DNA of 64,000 nucleotides from JAXGYX01 sp040772065. GTDB lineage: Bacteria > Bacillota > Clostridia > Saccharofermentanales > Fastidiosipilaceae. Each line of letters begins with the position of its first letter. The first letter of the stretch is position 1. A program made the translations under genes and the position numbers. The stretch spans positions 558,001-622,000 of the forward strand of contig JAXGYX010000001.1 of assembly GCA_040772065.1 (NCBI GenBank), written 5' to 3'. Below are positions 7,777 to 16,187 of this stretch, one piece after another. The notes beneath the pieces were generated by a model. The model did not search any database. It worked only from the letters and a program-made list of their open reading frames with translations, and had not been told where the DNA came from.

Positions 7777-8365
7777 TTGATTGCAAAGGTAAGTCCACTT
7801 TTGAAGAACTAAGTTCCTTAAAAATACAGAAGAACGAAAAATAAACTCCTAAAACATCCAATAACAGTCAAAAAAGTGGTAAACTTCAGTAGAAATAGTC
7901 GAAAAAGGTATAGCAAAGAGAGGCTGCGTTTTAGATTTATTTTTTGAATTACGAAGCCCCTGTGCAAATTATGAAGTTGTACCGTTCAGCAAAGCGACTA
8001 TTGCATGTCAGAAAAGTGAGTCATTCTGGCAGTTGAGAGACTCTAGTTGATCACTGGGGTCTCTTGACATTTTTGCTAATTTTACCAAGCAGCAGATTGG
8101 ATGATCTCATACATAATAGTTTTTGGATCTCGTTTCAGACTGCGTGCGATGGAAGCTAAAGATTTCCTTCACACAGTAGCTTTTGTATGGTTAGACGTTC
8201 GTCATATTGTAGATGTACATATTGAGCCATGATATTCGTCCTTTCCCAGTCGGCTCAGCTGAACGAATGTTTAATCTATCATACCTATATTTGAACAACT
8301 TACTCCCTCTTAGTAATTTGAATTACAAAGTCCTCTCCGAAGGGAACTTCGGATTGCAATTAACC
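7777..8365. mobile_element. Internally deleted copy 2 of the same IS (MITE-like remnant)
   Basis: This stretch without an intact gene is a second copy of the IS lacking about 1.13 kb. 7777-8106 matches 6043-6371 and 8107-8365 matches the right arm from about 7500. The join is at the short shared ATC/TC sequence near 8104-8108. It keeps both ends and the first 40 or so transposase codons on the minus strand (start near 8229) but no catalytic core. It begins about 20 bp after copy 1, in the same orientation. Its right end TTGCAATTAACC mirrors GGTTGATTGCAA at 6041. Confidence 0.85.
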
Positions 8366-8378
8366 CCGAGTGGCCACG
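8366..8378 (+). repeat. 13-bp direct repeat, right flank of the IS array
   Basis: Second copy of CCGAGTGGCCACG (the first is at 6028-6040). The two copies bracket both IS copies as one unit. Confidence 0.7.
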
Positions 8379-8391
8379 TCGCTCAAATGGT

Positions 8392-8420
8392 TTGCTATTG
8401 AATTCACCTTGTGGTAACAT
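8392..8420 (+). promoter_or_regulatory. Candidate rpsO promoter
   Basis: TTGCTA (8392-8397), 17-bp spacer, TAACAT (8415-8420), just inside the region restored after the IS array. Each hexamer matches 4 of 6 consensus bases. Confidence 0.45.
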
Positions 8421-8491
8421 TTTCAAGCATGCCGTAACACGGATTGAGGACGAGTCCGACCCTTTCTTTGTTACAGGACGAGGAGGAATAT

Positions 8492-8755
8492 ATGGACAAA
8501 GAACGCAAAAAAGAGATCATAAGCGCATACGGTCTGAAGGAAGGCGACACCGGTTCACCGGAAGTGCAAATCGCCCTGCTGACTGAGCGAATCAACGAAC
8601 TGACAGAGCACTTGAAAGTTCATAAGCATGACCACCACTCGCGACGTGGACTGCTCTCCATGGTCGGTCGACGCAGGAATTTGTTGGACTATCTGATTAA
8701 AGTGGATGTCGAACGGTATAGAGAAATTATCGCGAGATTGAACATTAGAAAATAA
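8492..8755 (+). CDS. rpsO: 30S ribosomal protein S15
   Basis: An 87-residue S15, a primary 16S rRNA-binding protein needed for platform assembly. The signature segments TGSPEVQIALLTERINELT, HKHDHHSRRGLLSMVGRRR and LLDYL are intact. An upstream ATG at 8444 is in frame, but ATG 8492 has GAGGAGGAA 4-9 nt before it and gives the family start (MDKERKKEI). rpsO-pnp is the usual order in bacteria. Here a terminator separates them, so pnp may depend on read-through or its own promoter. Confidence 0.97.
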   Translation: MDKERKKEIISAYGLKEGDTGSPEVQIALLTERINELTEHLKVHKHDHHSRRGLLSMVGRRRNLLDYLIKVDVERYREIIARLNIRK

Positions 8756-8765
8756 TGGACACCTG

Positions 8766-8794
8766 GGGTTGGTGCGCGTGCGCCAACCCTTTTT
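8766..8794 (+). terminator. Terminator after rpsO
   Basis: GGGTTGG (8766-8772) pairs with CCAACCC (8783-8789), followed by TTTTT. A TATAAT at 8805-8810 just beyond may be the -10 element of a separate pnp promoter, but I see no clear -35. Confidence 0.88.
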
Positions 8795-8831
8795 CACATT
8801 TGTCTATAATCAAAAAAGCGGGCAGTAGAGG

Positions 8832-8871
8832 GTAGATTGGCGATAGGAGATCTCTCCTGGCGTGAATCTAC
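8832..8871 (+). promoter_or_regulatory. Stem-loop in the pnp 5' leader
   Basis: GTAGATT (8832-8838) pairs with AATCTAC (8865-8871); an inner hairpin of AGGAG (8845-8849) and CTCCT (8854-8858) sits inside. pnp mRNAs are often controlled through a leader duplex cut by RNase III and PNPase. A similar role here is inference. Confidence 0.55.
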
Positions 8872-8954
8872 AAACTACCGCCGGCTCTGATTGGTTTGGA
8901 TGATTGTGAAAACAGTTTTTGTGTCTGTTATGTTGTGTGTGTAAAGGAGAAAAA

Positions 8955-11267
8955 ATGGAAAGAGTTTATCAAAAAACAATATGCGGTCGCGAACTGATCG
9001 TCAAGACAGGTGAGCTTGCGCAATTCGCGAATGGATCCGCATGGATGCAATATGGTGAGACCGTGATTATGTGCTCGGTTACCGCGTCCAAAGAACCACG
9101 CCCGGGAATTGATTTTTTCCCGTTAAGCGTCGATTACGAAGAGAAGTTTTATTCTGTTGGCCGTTTGCCGGGTGGTTTCCTCAAACGTGAGGCGCGCCCG
9201 AGTGAGAAGGCTGTTTTGACGGCTCGCGCGATCGATCGTCCGATGCGCCCGCTGTTTCCCTCAGATCTACGTAACGATGTGAACATCAATTGCATCGTGA
9301 TGTCTGTCGATCAGGATTGCTCTCCGGATATTTTAGCGATGAACGGCGCTTCCCTTGTAACCGCGATCTCGGATATCCCCTGGAACGGACCGACCGCCAC
9401 TGTGCGTGTTGGGTTGGTTGACGGTGAGATTATTGTGAATCCCAATGAAGAGGAACGTGAAAACAGCGACTTGGAACTGACGTTGGCCGGATCGATCGAT
9501 AAAATCGTGATGATTGAAGCCGGCGCGAATGAAGTTCCGGATGAAGTGATGCTCGAGGCAATCGCAAAAGGCCATGAAGTCATTCGTGAGCTTTGTGAGC
9601 TTTTCAATGAGATCATCGCGGAAATTGGCAAAGAAAAATTTACCTACGTTTCGGCCGGGGTGCCTGATGAGGTGATGGCTGAGGTGGAGACCTTCGCCAC
9701 CGAACTCATGAAATCCGCCACCTTGTCCGCCGACAAGGCGCAACGTGATGCTCAGGTTGATGCGGTTGTCGAGCAGACAAAAGCGCATATCGAAGAATTG
9801 AACGCCGAATGGGTTCCTTTTGTCGGAGACGCTGTTGATAAATTGCAAAAGAAAATTGTGCGTCACTACCTGTTCCATGAGCAAAAACGGGTGGATGGCC
9901 GTTCGCTGGATCAGATTCGTCCATTGAGCAGTCAAGCCGGTATTTTGCCGCGCGTCCATGGTTCTTCTTTGTTCCAAAGAGGGCAGACCCAGGTCATGAA
10001 CATATGTACGCTGGCACCAATGTCGATGGCGCAAAAACTGGATGGCCTGGACAATGATACAGCGAAACGCTATATGCATCACTATAATTTCCCCGGCTTC
10101 TCGGTAGGAGAGGCGAAACCAAGCCGCTCTCCGGGGCGCCGCGAGATTGGTCACGGAGCTTTAGCTGAACGCTCTTTGATTCCGGTTCTGCCTTCACTGG
10201 AAGAGTTTCCATATTCGATCCGCACAGTGTCAGAGATTTTGATGTCCAACGGATCGACCTCTCAGGGCGCGGTGTGCGCCAGCACACTGTCTTTGATGGA
10301 CGCGGGCGTGCCTATCAAGCGTCCGGTCGCCGGAATTTCCTGTGGCCTGATCACCAACGACGGTGACATCAATGATCACTTGGTCTTTATGGACATTCAA
10401 GGAATTGAAGATTTTTTTGGTGATATGGACTTCAAGGTAGCCGGAACGACTGAGGGAATCACCTCAATTCAGGTCGACATCAAAGTTGACGGTCTTTCGA
10501 TGGAAATCATCCGTGAGGCGTTTGAGATGACCAAAAAAGGCCGCTTGCAGATCATCAACGATGTTATTTTGCCATGCATGCCGGAACCGAGGGCTGAACT
10601 GTCCAAATACGCGCCGAAAATTGTCCAGATCAAGATTCCTGTTGATAAAATCAGTGAAGTGATCGGTAAAGGTGGTAAAACCATCAACAAGATCATCGAG
10701 GACACGGGTGCCCAGATTGACATTGAGGATGATGGTCAGGTTTATATTTTCTGTGAAGACATAGAAAAGGGTGAACTTGCCTTGGCGATTGTCGAGGGCA
10801 TTGTGACCGATCCGGAACCGGGGCAAATGTATGAGGGCCAAGTGACGCGCCTAATGAATTTCGGAGCGTTTGTTGAATATCTTCCCGGAAAAGAAGGCTT
10901 GGTGCATATCTCCAAGATGGCCTGGGAACACGTCAATCGTGTCGAGGATGTGGTCAATGTCGGCGATGTGGTCACCGTGCTGGTCACCGAGATCGATGAT
11001 CAGGGAAGAGTGAATCTTTCGATGCGTGACACCACTGAGAAGCCCGAGGGCTATGTCGAACGTGAGCGCCCTCAGCGCAGCGATAGAGGCGGACGCAATG
11101 ATCGCGGTGGTCGCAGCAGCGGCGCCGATCGTGGCGGTCGCGGTGGCGACCGTGGAGGCCGCAGCTCCCGCGGTGGTCGTAGCGGTTATGATCGTGGCGG
11201 CAGAAGTGGCGATCGGCGCGAACGTGACACCGAACGAGGACACTTTAGAGACATTGAGGATAATTAA
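8955..11267 (+). CDS. pnp: Polynucleotide phosphorylase with RGG-rich tail
   Basis: A 770-residue 3'-5' phosphorolytic exoribonuclease of mRNA decay. It has two RNase PH domains around an alpha-helical linker, a KH domain (about 552-615, with EVIGKGGKTINKI) and an S1 domain (about 622-692, with GAFVEYLPGKEGLVHIS). Motif FLKREARPSEKAVLTARAID lies in the first PH domain. The last 65 residues are a low-complexity tail with seven RGG triplets, alternating with Asp, Ser and Arg. The upstream in-frame ATG 8919 is rejected because AAAGGAG lies 7 nt before ATG 8955. Confidence 0.97.
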   Translation: MERVYQKTICGRELIVKTGELAQFANGSAWMQYGETVIMCSVTASKEPRPGIDFFPLSVDYEEKFYSVGRLPGGFLKREARPSEKAVLTARAIDRPMRPLFPSDLRNDVNINCIVMSVDQDCSPDILAMNGASLVTAISDIPWNGPTATVRVGLVDGEIIVNPNEEERENSDLELTLAGSIDKIVMIEAGANEVPDEVMLEAIAKGHEVIRELCELFNEIIAEIGKEKFTYVSAGVPDEVMAEVETFATELMKSATLSADKAQRDAQVDAVVEQTKAHIEELNAEWVPFVGDAVDKLQKKIVRHYLFHEQKRVDGRSLDQIRPLSSQAGILPRVHGSSLFQRGQTQVMNICTLAPMSMAQKLDGLDNDTAKRYMHHYNFPGFSVGEAKPSRSPGRREIGHGALAERSLIPVLPSLEEFPYSIRTVSEILMSNGSTSQGAVCASTLSLMDAGVPIKRPVAGISCGLITNDGDINDHLVFMDIQGIEDFFGDMDFKVAGTTEGITSIQVDIKVDGLSMEIIREAFEMTKKGRLQIINDVILPCMPEPRAELSKYAPKIVQIKIPVDKISEVIGKGGKTINKIIEDTGAQIDIEDDGQVYIFCEDIEKGELALAIVEGIVTDPEPGQMYEGQVTRLMNFGAFVEYLPGKEGLVHISKMAWEHVNRVEDVVNVGDVVTVLVTEIDDQGRVNLSMRDTTEKPEGYVERERPQRSDRGGRNDRGGRSSGADRGGRGGDRGGRSSRGGRSGYDRGGRSGDRRERDTERGHFRDIEDN

Positions 11268-11278
11268 GAATCATCTTT

Positions 11279-11300
11279 ATCACGGCTTGGCGTGATTTTT
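11279..11300 (+). terminator. Terminator of pnp
   Basis: ATCACG (11279-11284) pairs with CGTGAT (11291-11296) and is followed by a short T run. Confidence 0.8.
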
Positions 11301-11320
11301 ATGGATGCATTCAACCGGAG

Positions 11321-11345
11321 GCACTGAAATGAACAATTTCAGTGC
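11321..11345 (+). repeat. Perfect 10-bp hairpin between pnp and the lipoprotein gene
   Basis: GCACTGAAAT (11321-11330), loop GAACA, ATTTCAGTGC (11336-11345), then only TTT. It could be a weak second terminator or an mRNA 5' element of the lipoprotein gene. Confidence 0.6.
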
Positions 11346-11370
11346 TTTCACGTCATAATGGAGGATGACC

Positions 11371-11952
11371 ATGAAGCTGAGGCGACTATCAATCAAACTG
11401 TTGACTTTGGTGATGACTTCATTGATCGTATTGAGTGGTTGTGGTCAAGGCTCTCCAAACGGAGAGCCGAGTTCGACAACCGGCGTGGTCGATCAAGACA
11501 TCGTGATCTTGAAACCGTATGTCTTTCGGTATAACGACACCACTGTCAGAGTCAACTCCTATGCGCCAACTGTTATCCAGGGATTGGGCAAACCGTTGGA
11601 GTATTATAAAGCGGAAGGTATGTTTGTGGACGGTGAAGAGGATGTCTATTTATATGAAGGAATGGAAGTGCGCGCGGGACAGCTCGATGATTCACGAGTG
11701 ATTGTTGCCGCCTTGATCCAAGGGTCGGGAATCCCGACCGCGGAAGGAATCGCCATTGGTGACGCCTTCGCGGACGTTATATTGACCTATGGAGAGGATT
11801 ATGTAGAGGACGAGGATGGTTTTTATTCTTATGAAAGAGATGGATCGAAGCTCTCGTTCTTGATTGAAAATGAGGTTGTGGCGAGCATTCAATACACCAT
11901 TGTTGAAGAGAAAATCGAAACCGCCCCGGTTGTGTCCACCTCAACGGATTGA
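11371..11952 (+). CDS. Uncharacterised lipoprotein
   Basis: A 193-residue protein with a type II signal peptide: basic start (MKLRRLSIK), hydrophobic core, and lipobox LSGC at about residues 21-24, so it is probably lipid-anchored on the outer face of the membrane. After a Ser/Thr/Gly-rich linker there are two similar beta-rich stretches (VIQGLGKPLEYYKAEGMF and AFADVILTYGEDYVEDED). The pattern of a Gly-Asp turn, a YG segment and a final V..I.Y strand resembles small BamE-like lipoprotein folds, but I cannot assign a family. GGAGG ends 6 nt before ATG 11371; ATG 11365 is too close to it. Confidence 0.8.
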   Translation: MKLRRLSIKLLTLVMTSLIVLSGCGQGSPNGEPSSTTGVVDQDIVILKPYVFRYNDTTVRVNSYAPTVIQGLGKPLEYYKAEGMFVDGEEDVYLYEGMEVRAGQLDDSRVIVAALIQGSGIPTAEGIAIGDAFADVILTYGEDYVEDEDGFYSYERDGSKLSFLIENEVVASIQYTIVEEKIETAPVVSTSTD

Positions 11953-12043
11953 TCACGAAGAAGTCTATTTTATTATCGAGGCGCGAAATGTGGTCAGCCG
12001 GTGCCAACGAATGGTGGCTGAACCACTCTTGAACCATCCGCTT

Positions 12044-12077
12044 AAAAAACGCTGTAACCCCAAAAGTTACAGCGTTT
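12044..12077 (-). terminator. Terminator of the apeB-tRNA-Pro unit
   Basis: Reading leftward, AAACGCTGTAAC and GTTACAGCGTTT form a perfect 12-bp stem (arms at 12066-12077 and 12047-12058), followed by a T run (A run 12044-12049 on the plus strand). It lies 4 nt past the tRNA 3' CCA. Confidence 0.92.
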
Positions 12078-12081
12078 CGCA

Positions 12082-12158
12082 TGGTCGGAGTGACACGACT
12101 TGAACGTGCGACCTCTTGCACCCCAAGCAAGCACTCTAGCCACCTGAGCTACACCCCG
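12082..12158 (-). tRNA. tRNA-Pro (anticodon GGG), CCA encoded
   Basis: A 77-nt cloverleaf on the minus strand. The acceptor stem is CGGGGTG with CACTCCG (one G-U pair), discriminator A and an encoded CCA. The anticodon stem CTTGC/GCAAG closes loop TTGGGGT, giving anticodon GGG, which reads CCC and CCU proline codons. The T arm is GCACG-TTCAAGT-CGTGT. Its 5' end is only 5 nt past the apeB stop codon, and a strong terminator follows, so it is probably processed from a transcript shared with apeB. Confidence 0.95.
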
Positions 12159-12163
12159 ATCAA

Positions 12164-13606
12164 CTATGACATTCTACCATACTCCGCATCACTGTCAAAT
12201 GAAGCGAGTTTTATTAGCTCATCAACTGTGAAAAATTCGCGGAAGATTGCTTTCATCCACATTTGATCCCGCACCCCCCCTGTCTCACAACATGAATGCA
12301 TGGCCAGGATGGGGTTGCCGACATCGATTGAGGGAGAGGGGAAGATTGAGCTGATTATTGGCCCCACAGTCGAGCCGCCACGCACCCCTGTCTTGTTGGT
12401 AAACGTTTGACAAGGCGCTCCAACCGCCGCGCAAAGATTGCGGAACACGAGCTCGGCGAGGGCCGATGTGGCATACGATTGCGCGGCCGCGGTCTTTATT
12501 ACCGGACCGCGGTTGATGCGTGGCAAATTTGTCGCATCGCTCAAATCAGAAAAATTGGGATGAAGCGCGTGAGCCTGATCGGCCGAGATGATGAAACCTT
12601 GTTGGAAGGCGTTGCGAATGTCCACCGCGCCAAAGCCAAGTAATTCGTAGATCGATGTCAATGTGTCGCGAAACCACATGCTTTTCGCGCCACTGGAGGA
12701 CAAGGACCCCACTTCTTCATGATTTGCGATGATCAGAATGTTCAGACCGCTGTGCTCGGCCGCGTTCGCGGCGCAAAACGCGCTGACAGCCGCTTCCACC
12801 ATGCCTTGATTATCCAAACGGTCGGATAAAATCCACTCGTCATTTGGACCGGCGTGCACGGCGGGCGAATATGGATGTAGACTCAATGTGTAATTCAAAA
12901 CCCGGTCGGGTTCGACGCGTAAATGCTGAGCGATTTTTAGTCGGATAAAAGTGTGCGGATCAAATGTTTCGCTCGTGTCCTCGGGGACATCGCCGAGCAA
13001 CGGCGTCAAGATAGTCTGCGAGGACAAAGATTGCCCCTCGTTTTGCTTGGGATTAAGATGAATCGCGACATTTGGAAGCACGACGCGCCAATCCTTAAGC
13101 TCCACCAACGCACGATTCAGTTTGCGGTCCGAGTCTTCGAAGATCACTTGACCCGCCGGATACAAGGGCCGGTCAAACCAGGAGCTTAAGATGGCTCCGC
13201 CGTAGACTTCCACCGCGAGCTGCAGGTAGCCTTGATTGAGCTGAAGCGCGTTGGGCTTGAGCACAAGCGATGGGGAGTCGGCGTGGGTAACGATCATGCG
13301 TGGAAACAAATAAGGATGATCGGCGTGCCGGCCTGTCACTTGAGTCGTGGATCGATCGGGGATGGATTTCGCCACTTTGTTGTCACCGAGCGCTTTCGCC
13401 CCGGCCGAGAACGCGATCATGCCCAGGTCATCTTTAATAAGAAAACCGTCTGTGCCGGGTGTCAAATGATCGGTTTGTCTCATACTTTTATACTCGGTCC
13501 AACCGCCTTCGGTCAGACTGTTTCGCGCAGCCCGGATTGAATGAAAAGCGGTCGGTGTTTGGTCCAGCCACTTCTTGAGCGCCGCCGCGCAGGGTTCACT
13601 ATTCAT
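12164..13606 (-). CDS. apeB: M18-family aminopeptidase
   Basis: A 480-residue di-zinc aminopeptidase of family M18, cytosolic, releasing acidic or other N-terminal residues from peptides. Metal and catalytic motifs are in order: THADSPSL (His), SDRLDN (Asp), NHEEVGS (Glu-Glu), SADQAHALHPN (Asp and His) and MHSCCETGG (His). The dimerisation domain lies between the first and second motifs. The length fits the family (430-480). It lies 33 bp after a small membrane-protein gene on the same strand and ends 5 nt before tRNA-Pro. Confidence 0.93.
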   Translation of the reverse strand: MNSEPCAAALKKWLDQTPTAFHSIRAARNSLTEGGWTEYKSMRQTDHLTPGTDGFLIKDDLGMIAFSAGAKALGDNKVAKSIPDRSTTQVTGRHADHPYLFPRMIVTHADSPSLVLKPNALQLNQGYLQLAVEVYGGAILSSWFDRPLYPAGQVIFEDSDRKLNRALVELKDWRVVLPNVAIHLNPKQNEGQSLSSQTILTPLLGDVPEDTSETFDPHTFIRLKIAQHLRVEPDRVLNYTLSLHPYSPAVHAGPNDEWILSDRLDNQGMVEAAVSAFCAANAAEHSGLNILIIANHEEVGSLSSSGAKSMWFRDTLTSIYELLGFGAVDIRNAFQQGFIISADQAHALHPNFSDLSDATNLPRINRGPVIKTAAAQSYATSALAELVFRNLCAAVGAPCQTFTNKTGVRGGSTVGPIISSIFPSPSIDVGNPILAMHSCCETGGVRDQMWMKAIFREFFTVDELIKLASFDSDAEYGRMS

Positions 13607-13639
13607 ATGCCTTCTCTTTCTATAAATAACTAAGTATTA

Positions 13640-14374
13640 CTATTTTATCGAGTGCAGCTTGAGATCTGATGCTTGCCTCGCCGACAATTCGAAGTCCGCC
13701 AAGATATTGACTTGTGGCCAATAAGTAACTGTGAGTGTTCGCGAGGGTGTGAGCGAAAGATATTGTCGAAGCCAGCGACGATCCGCATTGTTGATCTCCA
13801 GAATGACCGGATTGTTTTGGCTGTCCACACCCCAAATATGGGTTCTGCTCGGCCCCAGAATTTGAATGCGCGATGCGCCGTTAATCAGCGTGACATTGGT
13901 CAGTTCCGTTTTTTGGGGTTCATTGGATCGGGCGGACGAATAGCGGGTGATCGCGGTCACGTCGTGGTAGATATGAAAAACACAGTAGAGTGAGAGCACC
14001 AGCGCCAGTCCGGTTTTAACCCAGCTGAAGCGATCATTTGGATCCGCTTTTCGCTTCCGAATGATCGAACGAGTCAACCAGAAACCAATCACGCCGGCGG
14101 CGATGGCGGCGATTAGTGAAGAGATGTGTTTAATAAGATAGGCGGTCAGTCCGGTTAAGCCGGTGACGCCCAGCAATCGATTCACAATGAACAATATACC
14201 AAAAACCGCCAACAATATATAAGCAAGGTTGAGCGGACGCAGCGTCGTCCGGAAAGGAAACCGGGCATCTTCGCTCGCGTCCATTTTGCCCGCCGCACGC
14301 ATCTGTTTATAAAACTCTCGCTCGTTTCTTAAATCGTCTTCTTCGGCCAGCGTCCGCCTTTGTTTTTTGAACAT
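13640..14374 (-). CDS. Uncharacterised membrane protein, three predicted helices
   Basis: A 244-residue protein of unknown function. A charged cytoplasmic N-terminus (FKKQRRTLAEEDDLRNEREF) is followed by hydrophobic segments at about 49-65, 78-97 and 115-131, then a beta-rich C-terminal domain of about 110 residues (GASRIQILGPSRTHIWGV). The frame is open 32 codons upstream to 14470, but GGAGG lies 4 nt before ATG 14374, which is preferred. It is first in a unit with apeB and tRNA-Pro; nothing in the sequence links its role to them. Confidence 0.7.
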   Translation of the reverse strand: MFKKQRRTLAEEDDLRNEREFYKQMRAAGKMDASEDARFPFRTTLRPLNLAYILLAVFGILFIVNRLLGVTGLTGLTAYLIKHISSLIAAIAAGVIGFWLTRSIIRKRKADPNDRFSWVKTGLALVLSLYCVFHIYHDVTAITRYSSARSNEPQKTELTNVTLINGASRIQILGPSRTHIWGVDSQNNPVILEINNADRRWLRQYLSLTPSRTLTVTYWPQVNILADFELSARQASDLKLHSIK

Positions 14375-14444
14375 GATTCCTCCGTCGCGTCCAAGGTGAT
14401 TGACGAGTTGTTTGACATGGTGGCAGTAAACGTCCACTGTTTTA

Positions 14445-14474
14445 ATTATGCATAACAAGTGACTGAACATGCAA
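14445..14474 (-). promoter_or_regulatory. Candidate leftward promoter for the membrane protein-apeB-tRNA unit
   Basis: On the minus strand, TTGCAT (14474-14469), 18-bp spacer, CATAAT (14450-14445), about 70 bp before the start codon at 14374. The rest of the 284-bp divergent gap up to hydG shows no other clear element. Confidence 0.4.
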
Positions 14475-14658
14475 GAGTGGATGGCTTGTTGAACGACTCA
14501 ACCATTGAAGGATGAATGTAATGGAGAACTTAAAACAGCTTAAACTTGTTTGTAACGGACAGAGACGTAACATCTGTGTTTCACAAAGGTCCCCAAGAGT
14601 AGTAAAATGCTTGATAGCGATTAGCTGTTAGATGAAACCTTTATAAAGGAGTATAGAG

Positions 14659-16077
14659 ATGTACGATGTGATGTCAACGCGCGCGACTGAGTTTATCAAC
14701 GATGAGGAGATCCTTGATACCTTGTCATATGCAGAGAAGCATGCTCGAAACCGCGAGTTGATTGTTTCTATTTTAGAGAAAGCCGGAGAAATGAAGGGCT
14801 TGACCCACCGCGAGGCGGCGGTCCTTTTAGCCTGCGAGGAACCCGATTTAAACAATGAGATTATGGAGTTGGCGAATCGGATCAAGAAGCGATTTTACGG
14901 TAACCGGATTGTGATGTTTGCGCCACTTTATTTATCGAATTATTGTGTCAACGGCTGTGTCTACTGCCCATACCATGTTAAAAACAAGCAGATCCGGCGC
15001 AAACAGCTGACTCAAGAAGAGATCCGCTCCGAAGTGATCGCTTTGCAGGACATGGGACACAAGCGTCTGGCTCTGGAAGCGGGCGAAGACCCGACGCGCA
15101 ACACAATGGATTATTATCTCGAGAGTATTAAGACGATTTATTCGATTCATCACAAAAACGGTGACATTCGCCGGGTGAATATGAATATCGCCGCCACCAC
15201 TGTCGAAGACTACGCGCAGTTGAAAGATGCGGGGATCGGCACCTATATTTTATTTCAAGAAACCTATAACAAAGTGGCCTACGAGGAACTTCACCCATCC
15301 GGACCGAAGTCGGATTATGCCTATCACACCGAGGCGATGGATCGCGCGATGGACGGAGGGGTGGACGATGTCGGCCTGGGCGTGTTGTTTGGACTCAATT
15401 TGTACCGCTATGATTTTGTCGGGCTGTTGATGCACGCCGAGCATTTGGAGGCGGCCAAGGGCGTGGGCCCTCACACCATTTCCGTCCCGAGGATCTGTCC
15501 GGCGGATGACATATCACTGGATGAGTTCAGTAACGCGATCTCGGATGATATTTTTCTGAAAATCATAGCCTGCATCCGTGTGGCGGTTCCTTATACCGGC
15601 ATGATCATTTCCACACGGGAGAAAATGTCTGTTCGCGAACAGGCGCTGCGGATGGGTATCTCACAGCTCAGCGGAGGATCGCGCACCTCGGTGGGCGGGT
15701 ATATGGAAGAAGAGAGCGAGGAGGAAAACTCTGCGCAATTTGATGTTTCGGATCGGCGCACGTTGGACGAAGTGGTCCTGTGGTTGATTGAACTTGGCTA
15801 TATACCGAGTTTTTGCACGGCCTGCTACCGCGAAGGGCGCACCGGCGACCGTTTTATGACCTTGTTAAAGAGCGGGCAAATCAGTAATTGCTGTCAGCCC
15901 AACGCGCTGTTGACGTTGGAAGAGTATTTGCAAGACTATGCCTCACCCGAAACAAAAAAAGCGGGGACGCGTCTGATTCAAGAGGAATTGAATAACATCT
16001 CTTCGCAAACGGTGAGAAACAAGGCGGAAGAGTGGCTGGCGGAGATTCGCGCGGGTAAAAGAGATTACCGATTTTAA
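14659..16077 (+). CDS. hydG: HydG, [FeFe]-hydrogenase maturase (radical SAM tyrosine lyase)
   Basis: A 472-residue radical SAM enzyme that cleaves tyrosine to supply CO and cyanide for the hydrogenase H-cluster. The SAM cluster motif Cx3Cx2C is at C96, C100 and C103 (CVNGCVYC). The C-terminal domain carries the second cluster motif, CTAC followed by NCC 21-22 residues later, which separates HydG from the related ThiH. The length matches HydG. TAAAGGAG precedes the start. hydE, hydF and the hydrogenase itself are not in the window, so this is a solitary maturase gene. It implies H2 metabolism. Confidence 0.94.
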   Translation: MYDVMSTRATEFINDEEILDTLSYAEKHARNRELIVSILEKAGEMKGLTHREAAVLLACEEPDLNNEIMELANRIKKRFYGNRIVMFAPLYLSNYCVNGCVYCPYHVKNKQIRRKQLTQEEIRSEVIALQDMGHKRLALEAGEDPTRNTMDYYLESIKTIYSIHHKNGDIRRVNMNIAATTVEDYAQLKDAGIGTYILFQETYNKVAYEELHPSGPKSDYAYHTEAMDRAMDGGVDDVGLGVLFGLNLYRYDFVGLLMHAEHLEAAKGVGPHTISVPRICPADDISLDEFSNAISDDIFLKIIACIRVAVPYTGMIISTREKMSVREQALRMGISQLSGGSRTSVGGYMEEESEEENSAQFDVSDRRTLDEVVLWLIELGYIPSFCTACYREGRTGDRFMTLLKSGQISNCCQPNALLTLEEYLQDYASPETKKAGTRLIQEELNNISSQTVRNKAEEWLAEIRAGKRDYRF

Positions 16078-16187
16078 TTGATTTGTCGGCTAAATTTAAT
16101 CCTCCATTTGATTGGTTAAGCTGTACAATATTAACTAAATGTGATAGGTTTTAAAAAATGGTTAGAGCCAACAATGAGGGAGACAAA

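Noticed and set aside
9333..10154. 273-codon minus-strand frame opposite pnp
   Set aside because: No recognisable domain; pnp codes through the whole region.
11990..12026. Hairpin GTGGTCAGCC / GGCTGAACCAC after the lipoprotein gene as a terminator
   Set aside because: The stem is good apart from one bulge, but no T run follows; it may still be a convergent-end structure.
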